Source: Demequina flava
GTDB lineage: Bacteria > Actinomycetota > Actinomycetes > Actinomycetales > Demequinaceae
Direction of reading: 5' to 3'
Assembly: GCF_000975035.1 (NCBI RefSeq)
Contig: NZ_BBRA01000001.1
Coordinates: forward strand, 186,001-250,000
Length of the DNA stretch: 64,000 bases
Made by a program: the position numbers and the translations under genes. The stretch's first letter is position 1; every line of letters starts with the position of its first letter. This document shows, one piece after another, positions 19,728-28,614 of the stretch. The notes under the pieces were generated by a model. That model searched no databases. It was not told the origin of the DNA and saw nothing but the letters and a program-made list of their open reading frames with translations.

Positions 19728-19861
19728 CGAAGCAACCTCCATGCGAGACAAACGGACAAAACGGACACTCGCGGACGGCGCCAATAACCTTGGGATACAA
19801 GGAGGTGGCCCGCGCCGCGTCGTGGCCGCGCATGCACTCCGGAGCCGATAGCCTCCCCCAC

Positions 19862-21097
19862 ATGATGAACGCATCGCCTGCGCGCACCCGCGGAATCTGG
19901 ATAGCCGTCGCCATCGCGCTCGTGGCGCTTGGCGTGGTCACCGTAGTGCTGACCACGGGATCAAATGAGGGCCCGACGGAGACCTCGTCCACTCCCGTGG
20001 CGGAAGCCGGCTGCAACGCCGACGGTGTCGAGTATATCGACCTCAATACTCAGGTCTCTGAGCCCGAGGACCCCATCTGCGTCACGATCGACACCGATAC
20101 GACGCTGACCGTGGGCGCCGCATCGCTCGAGCCCGACACCCCCATTACGGTGACGCTCGCGACTGCCAGCGGTGATGTCCTCGCGACGGCGGACTCCACG
20201 CCTGAGGCCGACCCCGAAGTGACCGCTGAGGTCACCCCAGGAATCTATGAAATTCAGGTCACAGTGACCGGCGCGCCGAGTGATCCTCCCCCGCCGTTCC
20301 TCTTGGTGACCGCCACCTCCCAGGCAACTGAAGCATCGGACGAACCCACGAGCGAGCCCGATTCCTCGACGGCCGCCGCGACCGCGTGCCCAGCGGACGT
20401 ACCGACTGTGGCCACCGATGCGCCCGCGACCGTGTCCGACGAGAACCCCTTGGCGTGCCTTGAGGTATCCGCGGACGCGTTCGTGAAGATCGGGGCGGAC
20501 TCCGACGGCGGCGATGCGGACCTGAGACTGCTCGTCACGACGGCCGACGAGGCCCGCTCCCCCATCATCGCGATCGACGACACGTTCGGCACCGACCCGG
20601 AAGTGAGTTGGGACTTGGAGGCTGGCGCGTACTTCGTCGAGATCGCCGCCTGGGACGAGGCGCCCTTCGCGGACGTCGAGGTTTATGTCGACGACACCGG
20701 AACGCTGATGCGCCACGGAACGCCGTCCGCATCACAGGCCTCGCTCACGCCGGACGTGTGCGAGGACGCCCCGGCGCTCAGTGTGGGCGACGCGATGACC
20801 GTCGAGAGCGAAGGCGAATACCTCTGCGTCAGCGTCGATGAAAGCCAGCGCCTCACTATCCAGGCGGCAACGCTCGGCTCTCAGGATCTGGTGCTCGAGG
20901 TGCTGGGATTCGAGGCCGATGGCACACCGTTCCGCGTGGCGTGGGCCGACGGGAATCCGCTGGCAACCAGCCTCGCCGACACCGATCCACTGCTCGACCA
21001 GGTGTTCAGCAGCGGCACATGGGTTGTTGCGGTGACGGACTACCTCGGCGAGCCAGGCGAGGCCTACGACTTCCGGGTTGTCGCGACGGATTCGTAG
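19862..21097 (+). CDS. exported protein with three PPC-like beta repeats
   Basis: About 411 residues from ATG 19862. The alternative starts are ATG 19865, or one further upstream near AAGGAGG at 19799. A signal/anchor helix (GIWIAVAIALVALGVVTVVL) is followed by a Thr/Ser/Ala/Asp-rich, very acidic ectodomain. Three related blocks each begin with a Cys near CVTID, CLEVS or CVSVD and end in a strand pattern such as GIYEIQVTVTG, GAYFVEIAAWD or GTWVVAVTDYL. This resembles bacterial pre-peptidase C-terminal (PPC) beta-sandwich domains. It is convergent with smc (17 bp gap). Function unknown; likely surface-exposed. Confidence 0.65.
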   Translation: MMNASPARTRGIWIAVAIALVALGVVTVVLTTGSNEGPTETSSTPVAEAGCNADGVEYIDLNTQVSEPEDPICVTIDTDTTLTVGAASLEPDTPITVTLATASGDVLATADSTPEADPEVTAEVTPGIYEIQVTVTGAPSDPPPPFLLVTATSQATEASDEPTSEPDSSTAAATACPADVPTVATDAPATVSDENPLACLEVSADAFVKIGADSDGGDADLRLLVTTADEARSPIIAIDDTFGTDPEVSWDLEAGAYFVEIAAWDEAPFADVEVYVDDTGTLMRHGTPSASQASLTPDVCEDAPALSVGDAMTVESEGEYLCVSVDESQRLTIQAATLGSQDLVLEVLGFEADGTPFRVAWADGNPLATSLADTDPLLDQVFSSGTWVVAVTDYLGEPGEAYDFRVVATDS

Positions 21098-21114
21098 CGC
21101 GCCGCGGGCGTGAG

Positions 21115-24100
21115 TTAGACCTCGTCGCTGAGGCGCTGCGAGATCACCGTCGTCACACCGTCGCCGCGCATCGTGACGCCATAGAGCGCATCGGCGATCT
21201 CCATGGTGTGCTTTTGGTGCGTGATGACAATGAGCTGGCTGTCTTCTTGGAGCTCGGTGAAGATCTCGAGAAGGCGACCCAAGTTGATGTCGTCGAGCGC
21301 CGCCTCGACCTCGTCCATTACGTAGAACGGGCTAGGGCGGGCCTTAAAGATTGAGACGAGCATCGCCACGGCCGTGAGTGACCGCTCGCCGCCCGACAGC
21401 AGCGATAGCCGCTTGACCTTCTTGCCCGCGGGGCGCGCCTCAATCTCGATGCCCGTGGTGAGCATGTTCTTGGGGTCAGTGAGGACGAGCTTTCCCTCGC
21501 CGCCAGGGAAGAGCCGCGGGAAGATCCTGTCGAACTGCTTCGCGGTGTCCTCGAAGGCCTCGACGAAGATGCGCTCAACGCGTTCGTCGATCTCGCGCAC
21601 GATCTCGAGCAGGTCCTCGCGGGACTTCTTGATGTCGGCGAGCTGATCTTGGAGGAAGGTGTGGCGTTCCTCGAGCGCGGCGAACTCCTCGAGCGCGAGA
21701 GGGTTGACCTTGCCCAGCTGGTTCATGGCGCGCTCAGCGGTGCGCAGGCGCTTCTCCTGACGCTCGCGCACGTACGGCTCGGTCGGGGGGTTGCCGTCCT
21801 CGTCCGGTTCACCTTCGTGGACGGGGACCGGGAGGTGAGGGCCAAACTCCTCGACCAGCTGCGCCGGGTCCATGCTCAGGTCATCGACGGCGCGCTGTTC
21901 CAACTGCTCATGGCGCACACGTAGCTGCGTGCGCATGACCTCGTCGCGGTGGGCGTCGTCGGTCAAGCGACGGTGCTCGTCGGCCATCTGCTCGACAAGC
22001 TTGCGTACGTCACCGAGCTGTCCGGAGCGCTCGTTGCGAGCGGCCTCCGCCGCGGCGCGCGCGTCGTCTGCCTGGGCGACCGAGGAGTCGATGGCCGCGA
22101 GCGCGTCCGTGCAGCCAGCAATGACCTCTCGCGCGGCGAGGGCCTGGCGTTCGCGTCGCTTGGCGGCCTCTTCAGCGCGCACGCGGGCGTCCCGCTCGGC
22201 TTCCACAGCGCGCTCAAGTGACTCGGCACGGGCGGCCGATGCTCGGGCTCGCTCTTCAGAAGTACGTAGCGAGAGGCGGGCTTCAGTTTCGCGGGCACGT
22301 GCGGAACGGGCCGATGCTTCATCGTCATCGCGCTGCGTTTGCGCTTCGCGGGTGTCGGCTTCGGTTTGCTCGGGTTCGGCCTGAGCTGCGGCAAGGCGTT
22401 CGGTGAGGCTCTTGAGCTCCTCGGACTGCTCGGCCATGCGGGCTTGGGCGGCCTCAATCTGGCCGACGTGGCGTTCAGAGTCCGCCTTTGCGGCACGGGC
22501 TGAAGCGCCCAAGTGGCCAAGTTGCTCCGCGACGGCGGCCATTTTGGCGTCCGACTCGTTGAGGCGCTCGAGGGTGCGTTCATGGTGGCTGCGGGCGTCC
22601 GCGGTGGCCTCTTCGGCATCGGCGAGATCCTGGGTGATCTTCTCCACCTGCTTGGCCGCGGCGTCCCGCTTGGCGCGTGCCTCGTCGTGCGCTGCCTGCA
22701 TCTGGAGGACGCTTGGGGCGTCTCCGGCACCTCCCGAAGCGGACCGTGCTCCCAGCACATCTCCGCGGCGCGTGACTGCGGTCACTTGAGGAAGCTTCCC
22801 GACCAGGGAGCGCGCTGCGGCGAGGTCGTCGACGACGGCGACGCCGGACACCAGCGAACGAACGGTCTCCGCGATTCCGCCGGCTCCGGACACGAGGTCT
22901 GCGGCCCAGTCAGCGCCTGCAGGCAGCGTGACATCAGGCTGGCTGATCGTTGCTGATGGGTCGGCCACCAGGAACCGCGCGCGACCTGCGTCTTCATCGC
23001 GTAGCCAGCGAATGGCGTCGACGGCGTCTTCGACGGATTCAACGGCGAGTGCGTCAGCAAGTGGGCCGAGCGCGGCGGCAATCGCGTCCTCTGCTTCTGC
23101 GCCCACTTCGATCAGGGCGGCGACGGTTCCGCGCACTGACGTCGAACCCGAGGCCAGAAGCTCTCCGGCGCCGTCCTTACGGGCCAGCGACATCTCGAGG
23201 GCTTCGACCTTCGCGGCCCACGTGTCACGCTCGCGCATCGCGACGTGGAGGGCGTCCTTAAGTTCGTCGCGCTTGGCCTTGGCGTTGTCCCACGCCTCGG
23301 TGGCGGCTTCGTGAAGTGCGTCGAGGTCTTCCTCGTCGCCCTCGACCGATGCAACGGTCGTTTCGAGCGCCTTGAACTCGGTGTTGGCGTCGTGGGCGCG
23401 CTTGTCGGCATCGTCCTTGGCCTCGCGCAGACGCCCGATCTCTTGCTCGGCCGCCTCGACACGGCTGCGGCGCGCGGATACGTCGCCCGCTAGGCGCGCA
23501 ACGCCTTCACGTCGGTCGGCGACCGACCGCATGAGGTTAGCCAGGTGCTTTTCTGAAGCCTCGGCGACCTTCTCCGCTTCTTGACGCTCCTCCTCAGCAG
23601 TGACCAAAGCATCGGCCGCTTGCTGGACTTCCGCATCCAACTCCTGCTTGGCCGCCCGAGCCCGCTCGAGCTGCTCGTCCAGGTCCACGAGGTCGGTGGG
23701 CGGCGCGGCGTCGGTCGCGGTGCCGAGCATGCGTAGGCGCTCTTGGGCGAGCGACTCGAGATTGCGCAGGCGCTCACGGATCGCGCTGAGTCGGTAGTAA
23801 ATGTCATTCGCGGCGGTAAGGGCGGGGGTGGCTTCGGCGGCGCTGCGCTCGAGTGTCGCGAGGCGGTCGCGGGCCTCCCCCAGTTCTTTCTCGACCTGTT
23901 CACGGCGTTCAAGGAGTGCTGACTCATCTGCCTTACCGGCATCCAGCTTGGCCTGCATCTGCGCCAGGTCATCTGCAAGCAGTCGGGCACGTGCGTCGCG
24001 CACATCGATTTGGATCTGCTGAGCGCGGCGGGCGACCTCTGCCTGCTTGCCGAGGGGCCCGAGCTGGCGGCGAATCTCAGCGGTCAGGTCCTGGACGCGC

Positions 24101-24666
24101 GTGAGATTCGCTTGCATCCCGTCAAGCTTGCGCAGCGCTTTGTCCTTACGGCGGCGGTGCTTAAGGATGCCGGCGGCCTCCTCAATGAAGTGGCGTCGCT
24201 CCTCAGGGGTCGCGCGCAACACGGCATCAAGCTGACCCTGACCCACGATGACGTGCATCTCACGGCCGAGCCCAGAGTCACTCAGCAGGTCCTGAATATC
24301 CATCAGACGGCAGTTGGAGCCGTTGATCGCGTACTCGGACCCGCCGGAGCGGAACAGGGTCCGCGAGATCGTGACCTCGGTGTACTCAATGGGAAGAGCG
24401 CCGTCGGTGTTGTCGATCGTCAGCGAGACCTCGGCGCGGCCCAACGGAGCACGACCGGAAGTACCAGCGAAGATGACATCGTCCATCTTGCCGCCACGCA
24501 GGGTTTTCGCACCCTGCTCACCCATCACCCAGGCGAGCGCATCCACGACGTTGGACTTGCCCGAGCCGTTAGGGCCCACCACACAGGTGACTCCCGGCTC
24601 GAACTCCAGCGTCGTGGCAGACGCAAAGGACTTAAAGCCTCGGAGCGTCAGTGTCTTGAGGTACAC
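21115..24666 (-). CDS. smc: chromosome segregation ATPase SMC
   Basis: 1183 residues, normal for SMC. The N-terminal head has the Walker A motif GPNGSGKSNVVDALAWVMGE and GGKMDDVIFAGT; long coiled coils flank a hinge (about residues 500-650, including GTVAALIEVGAEAEDAIAAA). The C-terminal head carries the ABC signature LSLLSGGERSLTAVA and Walker B YVMDEVEAALDD. It loads with ScpAB at the origin and compacts and separates chromosomes. Intact. Three copies of the dispersed GGCCGATGCT motif (22234, 22309, 23608) fall in the coiled-coil part. Confidence 0.97.
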   Translation of the reverse strand: MYLKTLTLRGFKSFASATTLEFEPGVTCVVGPNGSGKSNVVDALAWVMGEQGAKTLRGGKMDDVIFAGTSGRAPLGRAEVSLTIDNTDGALPIEYTEVTISRTLFRSGGSEYAINGSNCRLMDIQDLLSDSGLGREMHVIVGQGQLDAVLRATPEERRHFIEEAAGILKHRRRKDKALRKLDGMQANLTRVQDLTAEIRRQLGPLGKQAEVARRAQQIQIDVRDARARLLADDLAQMQAKLDAGKADESALLERREQVEKELGEARDRLATLERSAAEATPALTAANDIYYRLSAIRERLRNLESLAQERLRMLGTATDAAPPTDLVDLDEQLERARAAKQELDAEVQQAADALVTAEEERQEAEKVAEASEKHLANLMRSVADRREGVARLAGDVSARRSRVEAAEQEIGRLREAKDDADKRAHDANTEFKALETTVASVEGDEEDLDALHEAATEAWDNAKAKRDELKDALHVAMRERDTWAAKVEALEMSLARKDGAGELLASGSTSVRGTVAALIEVGAEAEDAIAAALGPLADALAVESVEDAVDAIRWLRDEDAGRARFLVADPSATISQPDVTLPAGADWAADLVSGAGGIAETVRSLVSGVAVVDDLAAARSLVGKLPQVTAVTRRGDVLGARSASGGAGDAPSVLQMQAAHDEARAKRDAAAKQVEKITQDLADAEEATADARSHHERTLERLNESDAKMAAVAEQLGHLGASARAAKADSERHVGQIEAAQARMAEQSEELKSLTERLAAAQAEPEQTEADTREAQTQRDDDEASARSARARETEARLSLRTSEERARASAARAESLERAVEAERDARVRAEEAAKRRERQALAAREVIAGCTDALAAIDSSVAQADDARAAAEAARNERSGQLGDVRKLVEQMADEHRRLTDDAHRDEVMRTQLRVRHEQLEQRAVDDLSMDPAQLVEEFGPHLPVPVHEGEPDEDGNPPTEPYVRERQEKRLRTAERAMNQLGKVNPLALEEFAALEERHTFLQDQLADIKKSREDLLEIVREIDERVERIFVEAFEDTAKQFDRIFPRLFPGGEGKLVLTDPKNMLTTGIEIEARPAGKKVKRLSLLSGGERSLTAVAMLVSIFKARPSPFYVMDEVEAALDDINLGRLLEIFTELQEDSQLIVITHQKHTMEIADALYGVTMRGDGVTTVISQRLSDEV

Positions 24667-24768
24667 GCAGGTCAGCCTAGGGGACGCACAGCGCTACGAA
24701 CGTGAGGCGTACCAGGTATAGCCAGCATCGGCCCTCCTCCCGAATGGCCTCACGCCTTGGGTTGCGCA

Positions 24769-25206
24769 CTACAGCGAAGGGAACCAGATCCCAATCTCGC
24801 GGGCGGACGACTCGGTGGAGTCGGAGCCGTGCACGAGGTTTTGGAGCACCTTGGTGGGCCACTGACGACCCAGGTCACCGCGAATGGTGCCAGGCGCTGC
24901 CGACGTGGGGTCGGTGGTGCCGGCCAGCGAGCGGAAGCCCTCGATGACGCGGTCACCCTCGGCGACGACCGCCAGCGTGGGCCCGGACAGCATGAACTCA
25001 ACCAGCGGCTCGTAGAACGGCTTGCCGACGTGCTCTTCGTAGTGCTGCTCGAGGAGTTCGGGGGTCGCGGTGCGCAGTTCGACGGCGGCGAGCTTGTAGC
25101 CCTTGGCCTCGATGCGGCGCAGGATCTCGCCGGACAGGCCGCGGCTGACGCCATCAGGCTTGACGAGGATGAGGGTGCGTTCGGTGGGCGTATTCGCATC
25201 GGTCAT
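24769..25206 (-). CDS. ndk: nucleoside diphosphate kinase
   Basis: 145 residues from ATG 25206 (MTDANTPTERTLILVKPDGV). The enzyme transfers the gamma phosphate from ATP to NDPs through a phosphohistidine; the active-site His is in NLVHGSDSTESSAREIGIWF. LVKPDGVSRGL and TIRGDLGRQW are the other signature stretches. It is divergent from apt, with only about 45 bp between start codons, so promoters overlap. Confidence 0.96.
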   Translation of the reverse strand: MTDANTPTERTLILVKPDGVSRGLSGEILRRIEAKGYKLAAVELRTATPELLEQHYEEHVGKPFYEPLVEFMLSGPTLAVVAEGDRVIEGFRSLAGTTDPTSAAPGTIRGDLGRQWPTKVLQNLVHGSDSTESSAREIGIWFPSL

Positions 25207-25252
25207 GGCCACGACCATACCGGCGCGAAGGCGCGCGTGGGAGCATAGTGCG

Positions 25253-25753
25253 GTGATCACGCTCGATGACTTTGCGACCTTTCCCGACTTCCCCGTTCCC
25301 GGCGTCTTGTTCTACGACATCTCGCCGATCCTGGCCGACCCTGCGCGCTTCCGTGACGCGTGCGATGGGTTGATGCCTGTCTCCCCCGTCGATGTCGTCG
25401 TGGGCGTGGACGCGCGCGGCTTCATCTTTGCGCCGGTTGTTGCTCAGTCCCTTGAACTCGGCATGGCGATGGTGCGTAAGAAGGGCAAGATGCCCGGCGA
25501 ACTGCTCGAGGCCGACGCGACCATTGAGTACGGCGCATCCGAGCTCGTCCTCGACCCAAACGGCATTGCGGGCAAGCGCGTGCTCGTGATCGACGACGTG
25601 CTCGCCACGGGCGGTACCGCGGTCGCCGTTGCGGACATGCTGGAGCGCGCGGGTGCGGCGAGCGTGCAGTTCAGTTTCTTGATGGAGATCGAAGCCTTGA
25701 TGGGCCGCGAGCGGTTGGCCGACTACGCCGTCAACACGGTCGTGCACGTCTAG
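25253..25753 (+). CDS. apt: adenine phosphoribosyltransferase
   Basis: 166 residues from GTG 25253 (VITLDDFATFPDFPVPGVLF). The enzyme makes AMP from adenine and PRPP. The PRPP loop is VLVIDDVLATGGTAVAVADM; VVVGVDARGFIFAPVVA and VRKKGKMPGE are the usual Apt neighbours. It is slightly shorter than many Apt proteins but all core motifs are present. It is divergent from ndk, and a repeated intergenic element follows its stop. Confidence 0.93.
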   Translation: MITLDDFATFPDFPVPGVLFYDISPILADPARFRDACDGLMPVSPVDVVVGVDARGFIFAPVVAQSLELGMAMVRKKGKMPGELLEADATIEYGASELVLDPNGIAGKRVLVIDDVLATGGTAVAVADMLERAGAASVQFSFLMEIEALMGRERLADYAVNTVVHV

Positions 25754-25797
25754 CGCTCCGTCGCCCCCTTCCCTGCCCTCTCCCTCGCCCCCTTGTG

Positions 25798-25852
25798 CCC
25801 TGGCCGTACATACTCGGCGGGGTTTGGGAGCCGGAGGGCTCGTGGCCGTCAG
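25798..25852 (+). repeat. copy 1 of a two-part intergenic repeat
   Basis: Positions 25798-25828 (31 bp) are identical to 63691-63721. After a 14-bp stretch of unrelated sequence, both copies share TGGCCGTCAG at the same spacing (25843-25852 and 63736-63745). The element starts 45 bp after the apt stop. Both copies lie 3' of a plus-strand gene. The identical core contains TACATACTCGGCGGGGTTTG. No open frame or strong hairpin is apparent in it. Confidence 0.8.
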
Positions 25853-25889
25853 TTCTCGGTGATTGCTGCGTGAGTGGTGCTGGCCGGGG

Positions 25890-26933
25890 TTAACCGCGTC
25901 CGACTTTGTCGAGGTAGGTGTTGATGTCGTCGTCTGGGACGGTGTAGTTGTCGGTGCCGTCGGCATCCGGGTCGGTCAATGTTGGGACCGCACCGGTGGG
26001 TGCCTTCTGGCCGGATGCGCAGTTGCCGCCCAAGTCACAGTCCACCAGGCGTGGCGTCGGCGAATAGAGGTGGACGGAGCGCTGTTCGCTGGTCGTGGTT
26101 GCCGTGCCCGGCGCATCGATCCAGGTATCACCGCCGTTGAGGCTGTAGGCACCTTCCCATGTCGTGGTGAGATTCCAGCCGATGCGTCGCTCACCCGGCA
26201 TGAACGTGATCGGATCATCATCGCTCTCGTAGCCACCTGACGGGGTGGTGTGGACGTATTCGTCGCCGTCGGTGGAAGACCAGTGCCATGTAGTTGGAGT
26301 GGCTCGCAGTGTGACCGTGGTGCCTGCGAGCGTCACGGTCGCAGTCTGCGGTTCTCCATTGGGAATCGCGTAGAACCCCTGGTGAGTGGTCGCCCATCCG
26401 TTGTCGGGCTGCAACACATAGCCCTCGGGCGCGATCGTCATGGACTGCCACGCCTCAATCGCCAACGCATGAATCGGATCCGTAGTGCAGGTGTAGTTGC
26501 TCACACGTCGCCACGGACCGTATGCGGTGTCAGAAACCGGATCCGACCGCCAAAGCGGATCCTGAAGAACTTGCCCATCCGTGCATTCGACGCCTGGGGT
26601 GGCCTCTCCCGCACCTCCACAGACGGGGATTGTGCCGTGAAACTCTACTGACACCCCTGCGGCATACTCGCCCGACATAGTCCATGCCGCACAAATCGGC
26701 GCCCGTTCCCAACGCACTTCGCGATGCTCGGCACCTTCACCGAAACCGGACTGGTCGACGGTCTGTCCGGAATCCTCGCGGAGCTCCGCTTCAAGGCGGT
26801 CTCCGCAAGTCATCGCAAAGAGGCCCGAACTCGCATCGCCGTCATTACATGGGGCAGAGGCCCGAGCCAGCGGCTGGGAAATCAGCAAGCTGCCGGCCGC
26901 TAACCCAAGCGCGACCACGACAGGAGACATCAC
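25890..26933 (-). CDS. secreted beta-rich protein paired with a DUF6318 lipoprotein
   Basis: 347 residues with a signal peptide (VVVALGLAAGSLLISQPLARA). The ectodomain is rich in Trp, Thr, Gly and Asp, and contains cysteines (CGDRLEAEL, ICAAWTMSG, CTTDP, DCDLGGNC) that could form disulfides. The strand pattern GTTVTLRATPTTWHWSSTDG and the following IGWNLTTTWEGAYSLNGGD resemble the secreted PKD-like proteins often annotated beside DUF6318 in Micrococcales. It starts at GTG/ATG overlapping the stop of the DUF6318 gene, so the two are coupled. Role unknown, probably at the cell surface. Confidence 0.65.
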   Translation of the reverse strand: MMSPVVVALGLAAGSLLISQPLARASAPCNDGDASSGLFAMTCGDRLEAELREDSGQTVDQSGFGEGAEHREVRWERAPICAAWTMSGEYAAGVSVEFHGTIPVCGGAGEATPGVECTDGQVLQDPLWRSDPVSDTAYGPWRRVSNYTCTTDPIHALAIEAWQSMTIAPEGYVLQPDNGWATTHQGFYAIPNGEPQTATVTLAGTTVTLRATPTTWHWSSTDGDEYVHTTPSGGYESDDDPITFMPGERRIGWNLTTTWEGAYSLNGGDTWIDAPGTATTTSEQRSVHLYSPTPRLVDCDLGGNCASGQKAPTGAVPTLTDPDADGTDNYTVPDDDINTYLDKVGRG

Positions 26934-27562
26934 GTGCGCTCTGCTCCGACGTATTGCACGCGCCAGTGGTCTTCATAGATCAGAATTACAGTCGCAAGCC
27001 CTGGACCACCATCGTCAATCACCTCAGAAGCGCCATCCGACGAGGTCCTCACCAAGTCCTCGACGTCAACCTCAAACTCGATTGCCCAGGTGCCGTCTTG
27101 CTGCAGGCCTGATTTTGAGTCGACTGCTCGCGCTTCGATGGCACCGCCACTGAGCTCGGCATTCTCACTCGCCACTTGTTCATAGTGATCCTTAACACCA
27201 GAACAGAAGTCACAGTCCGCGGTGGTCAACGCGGCGAAGAGCGCCGGTGCCTCACCAACAATGTCGTGGTAACTCGAAAGAAACCGCGTGGCAAACGCAG
27301 TTGCGCCCGCGACGTCTTCAACTGACTGCGCTTCGGGAAAATCCTCAGCCAACTCCACTGGGTTCACCTCGGCCGCCGTCGCGGGTGGCGTGATCGAAGT
27401 AGGCGCCGCGGACACCTCTGCCGCGCCAGCATCGGCCGATGGGCTCACCGAGACCCCAGCAACACCTTCCCCGGTGCACCCGGCGAGCAGTACCAACGTA
27501 CCCAGGCCAGCAACGGCGCCGACCAAGGTTCTACGAATTCGAGAAGTCTGTTGTGCCCCCAT
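26930..27562 (-). CDS. DUF6318-like lipoprotein
   Basis: About 210 residues from ATG 27562 (an in-frame GTG lies at 27586). The lipoprotein signal ends LGTLVLLAGC, followed by a Ser/Ala/Pro linker and a soluble domain with NTF2-like flavour: DVAGATAFATRFLSSYHDIV, LFAALTTADCDFCSGVKDHY with two close cysteines, GTWAIEFEVDVEDLV. The sequence fits the actinobacterial DUF6318 group. It is translationally coupled to the secreted protein downstream, suggesting a joint envelope function. Confidence 0.7.
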   Translation of the reverse strand: MGAQQTSRIRRTLVGAVAGLGTLVLLAGCTGEGVAGVSVSPSADAGAAEVSAAPTSITPPATAAEVNPVELAEDFPEAQSVEDVAGATAFATRFLSSYHDIVGEAPALFAALTTADCDFCSGVKDHYEQVASENAELSGGAIEARAVDSKSGLQQDGTWAIEFEVDVEDLVRTSSDGASEVIDDGGPGLATVILIYEDHWRVQYVGAERT

Positions 27563-27637
27563 GCCACGCGACGATAGCCGCGCCACGCGCCACCTCGCGA
27601 GGGCAAAACCGCAATCTGTGGAAAACCCGCGTCGAGC

Positions 27638-28123
27638 TCAGCGCTTGCGCGGAACCGCCTTATACCCAGGCGCCCAGCGCACGCCGATCAACACCAGCGG
27701 GACGAGCACGAGCGTCAGGCACAGAGTCTCGAACAGAATGAATCCGAGGTCGGGCTCGAGCGGCACCGGGCTCTGCTCGCGCATCCAACCCGCGTGGATG
27801 GCAAGCGCGGTAATCAGCAACGCACCGGAGATCGCCATGACCAGGATCGCCACCCACAGCGGCATCTGCTTGGTCCCGGGGTTCTCCCGCAGGTGCTGGG
27901 CCCACGTCCGTAGCGCGAACGCGACGGTGAAGAACGTCACGAGAAGGCCAAAGAAGATCGTCATATAGACCGTGAAAGGCAGGTTTCCATCGGACTCACC
28001 TCGCACCTCCGCCATCCGCAAGAGCGCGGCCTGCTCCAAGCCCCAGAACACCATCGAGATGCCGATGGTCCCGGCCACAAGAGCAAGCATCATGCGCCTG
28101 AGGAAGACCCGCGCGGAACTCAC
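27638..28123 (-). CDS. four-helix membrane protein downstream of DUF4233
   Basis: 161 residues from GTG 28123, whose codon overlaps the DUF4233 stop (GTGA). Four likely helices: LALVAGTIGISMVFWGLEQA, VYMTIFFGLLVTFFTVAFAL, WVAILVMAISGALLITALAI, and FILFETLCLTLVLVPLVLIG. No recognisable catalytic motif. It is the last gene of the folC operon; function unknown. Confidence 0.7.
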   Translation of the reverse strand: MSSARVFLRRMMLALVAGTIGISMVFWGLEQAALLRMAEVRGESDGNLPFTVYMTIFFGLLVTFFTVAFALRTWAQHLRENPGTKQMPLWVAILVMAISGALLITALAIHAGWMREQSPVPLEPDLGFILFETLCLTLVLVPLVLIGVRWAPGYKAVPRKR

Positions 28124-28614
28124 TCCGGCGACTCCCGTGCTTCCTGGGCCGCGTCGAACTCGGCTCGTTCGCGGTCAATACGGCCGCCAATGCGCAGTCC
28201 CATGATCCACAGAATCAAGAAGACGACGCCGACGACGGCAATCGCGGGGTCAAGCAAGCCGGCAACGATCAGGGGTACCTGCAGCGCCCATCCAAGCGGC
28301 TGGCCCCACGACTTCGCTTGCTTCCCTGACGCCCAGGCCATGATGAGCACCAGCACGAGTCCGCCGCCAAGCAGCCACGGGATCGGCACGTCAACCATGC
28401 CGCCACGCGCGAGACCCCACAGAAGCAGCGTCGCAAACAGAGCGCAGAACGCCTCGAGCATGAGAACGGCCTGTGTGAAGATCAGCTTCGCGGAGCGCTT
28501 CTTGCCGGTCTTGGGGACGTCCGGTTCCGTGGTTTCGGCCGATGCTGGGGCCGGGCTGGAAGCGGCGCCTTCACCATCGAGTGGCGTGGGAGGCGTGGGG
28601 TCTTGCTCGGTCAT
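28120..28614 (-). CDS. DUF4233 membrane protein
   Basis: 164 residues. A Pro/Ala/Glu-rich cytoplasmic N-terminus is followed by about four helices (FTQAVLMLEAFCALFATLLL, IPWLLGGGLVLVLIMAW, LGWALQVPLIVAGLLDPAIA, VVFLILWIMGLRIGGRI). This is the DUF4233 family that in actinobacteria lies between folC and ndk. Its ATG overlaps the folC stop (ATGA). Function not established. Confidence 0.82.
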   Translation of the reverse strand: MTEQDPTPPTPLDGEGAASSPAPASAETTEPDVPKTGKKRSAKLIFTQAVLMLEAFCALFATLLLWGLARGGMVDVPIPWLLGGGLVLVLIMAWASGKQAKSWGQPLGWALQVPLIVAGLLDPAIAVVGVVFLILWIMGLRIGGRIDRERAEFDAAQEARESPE

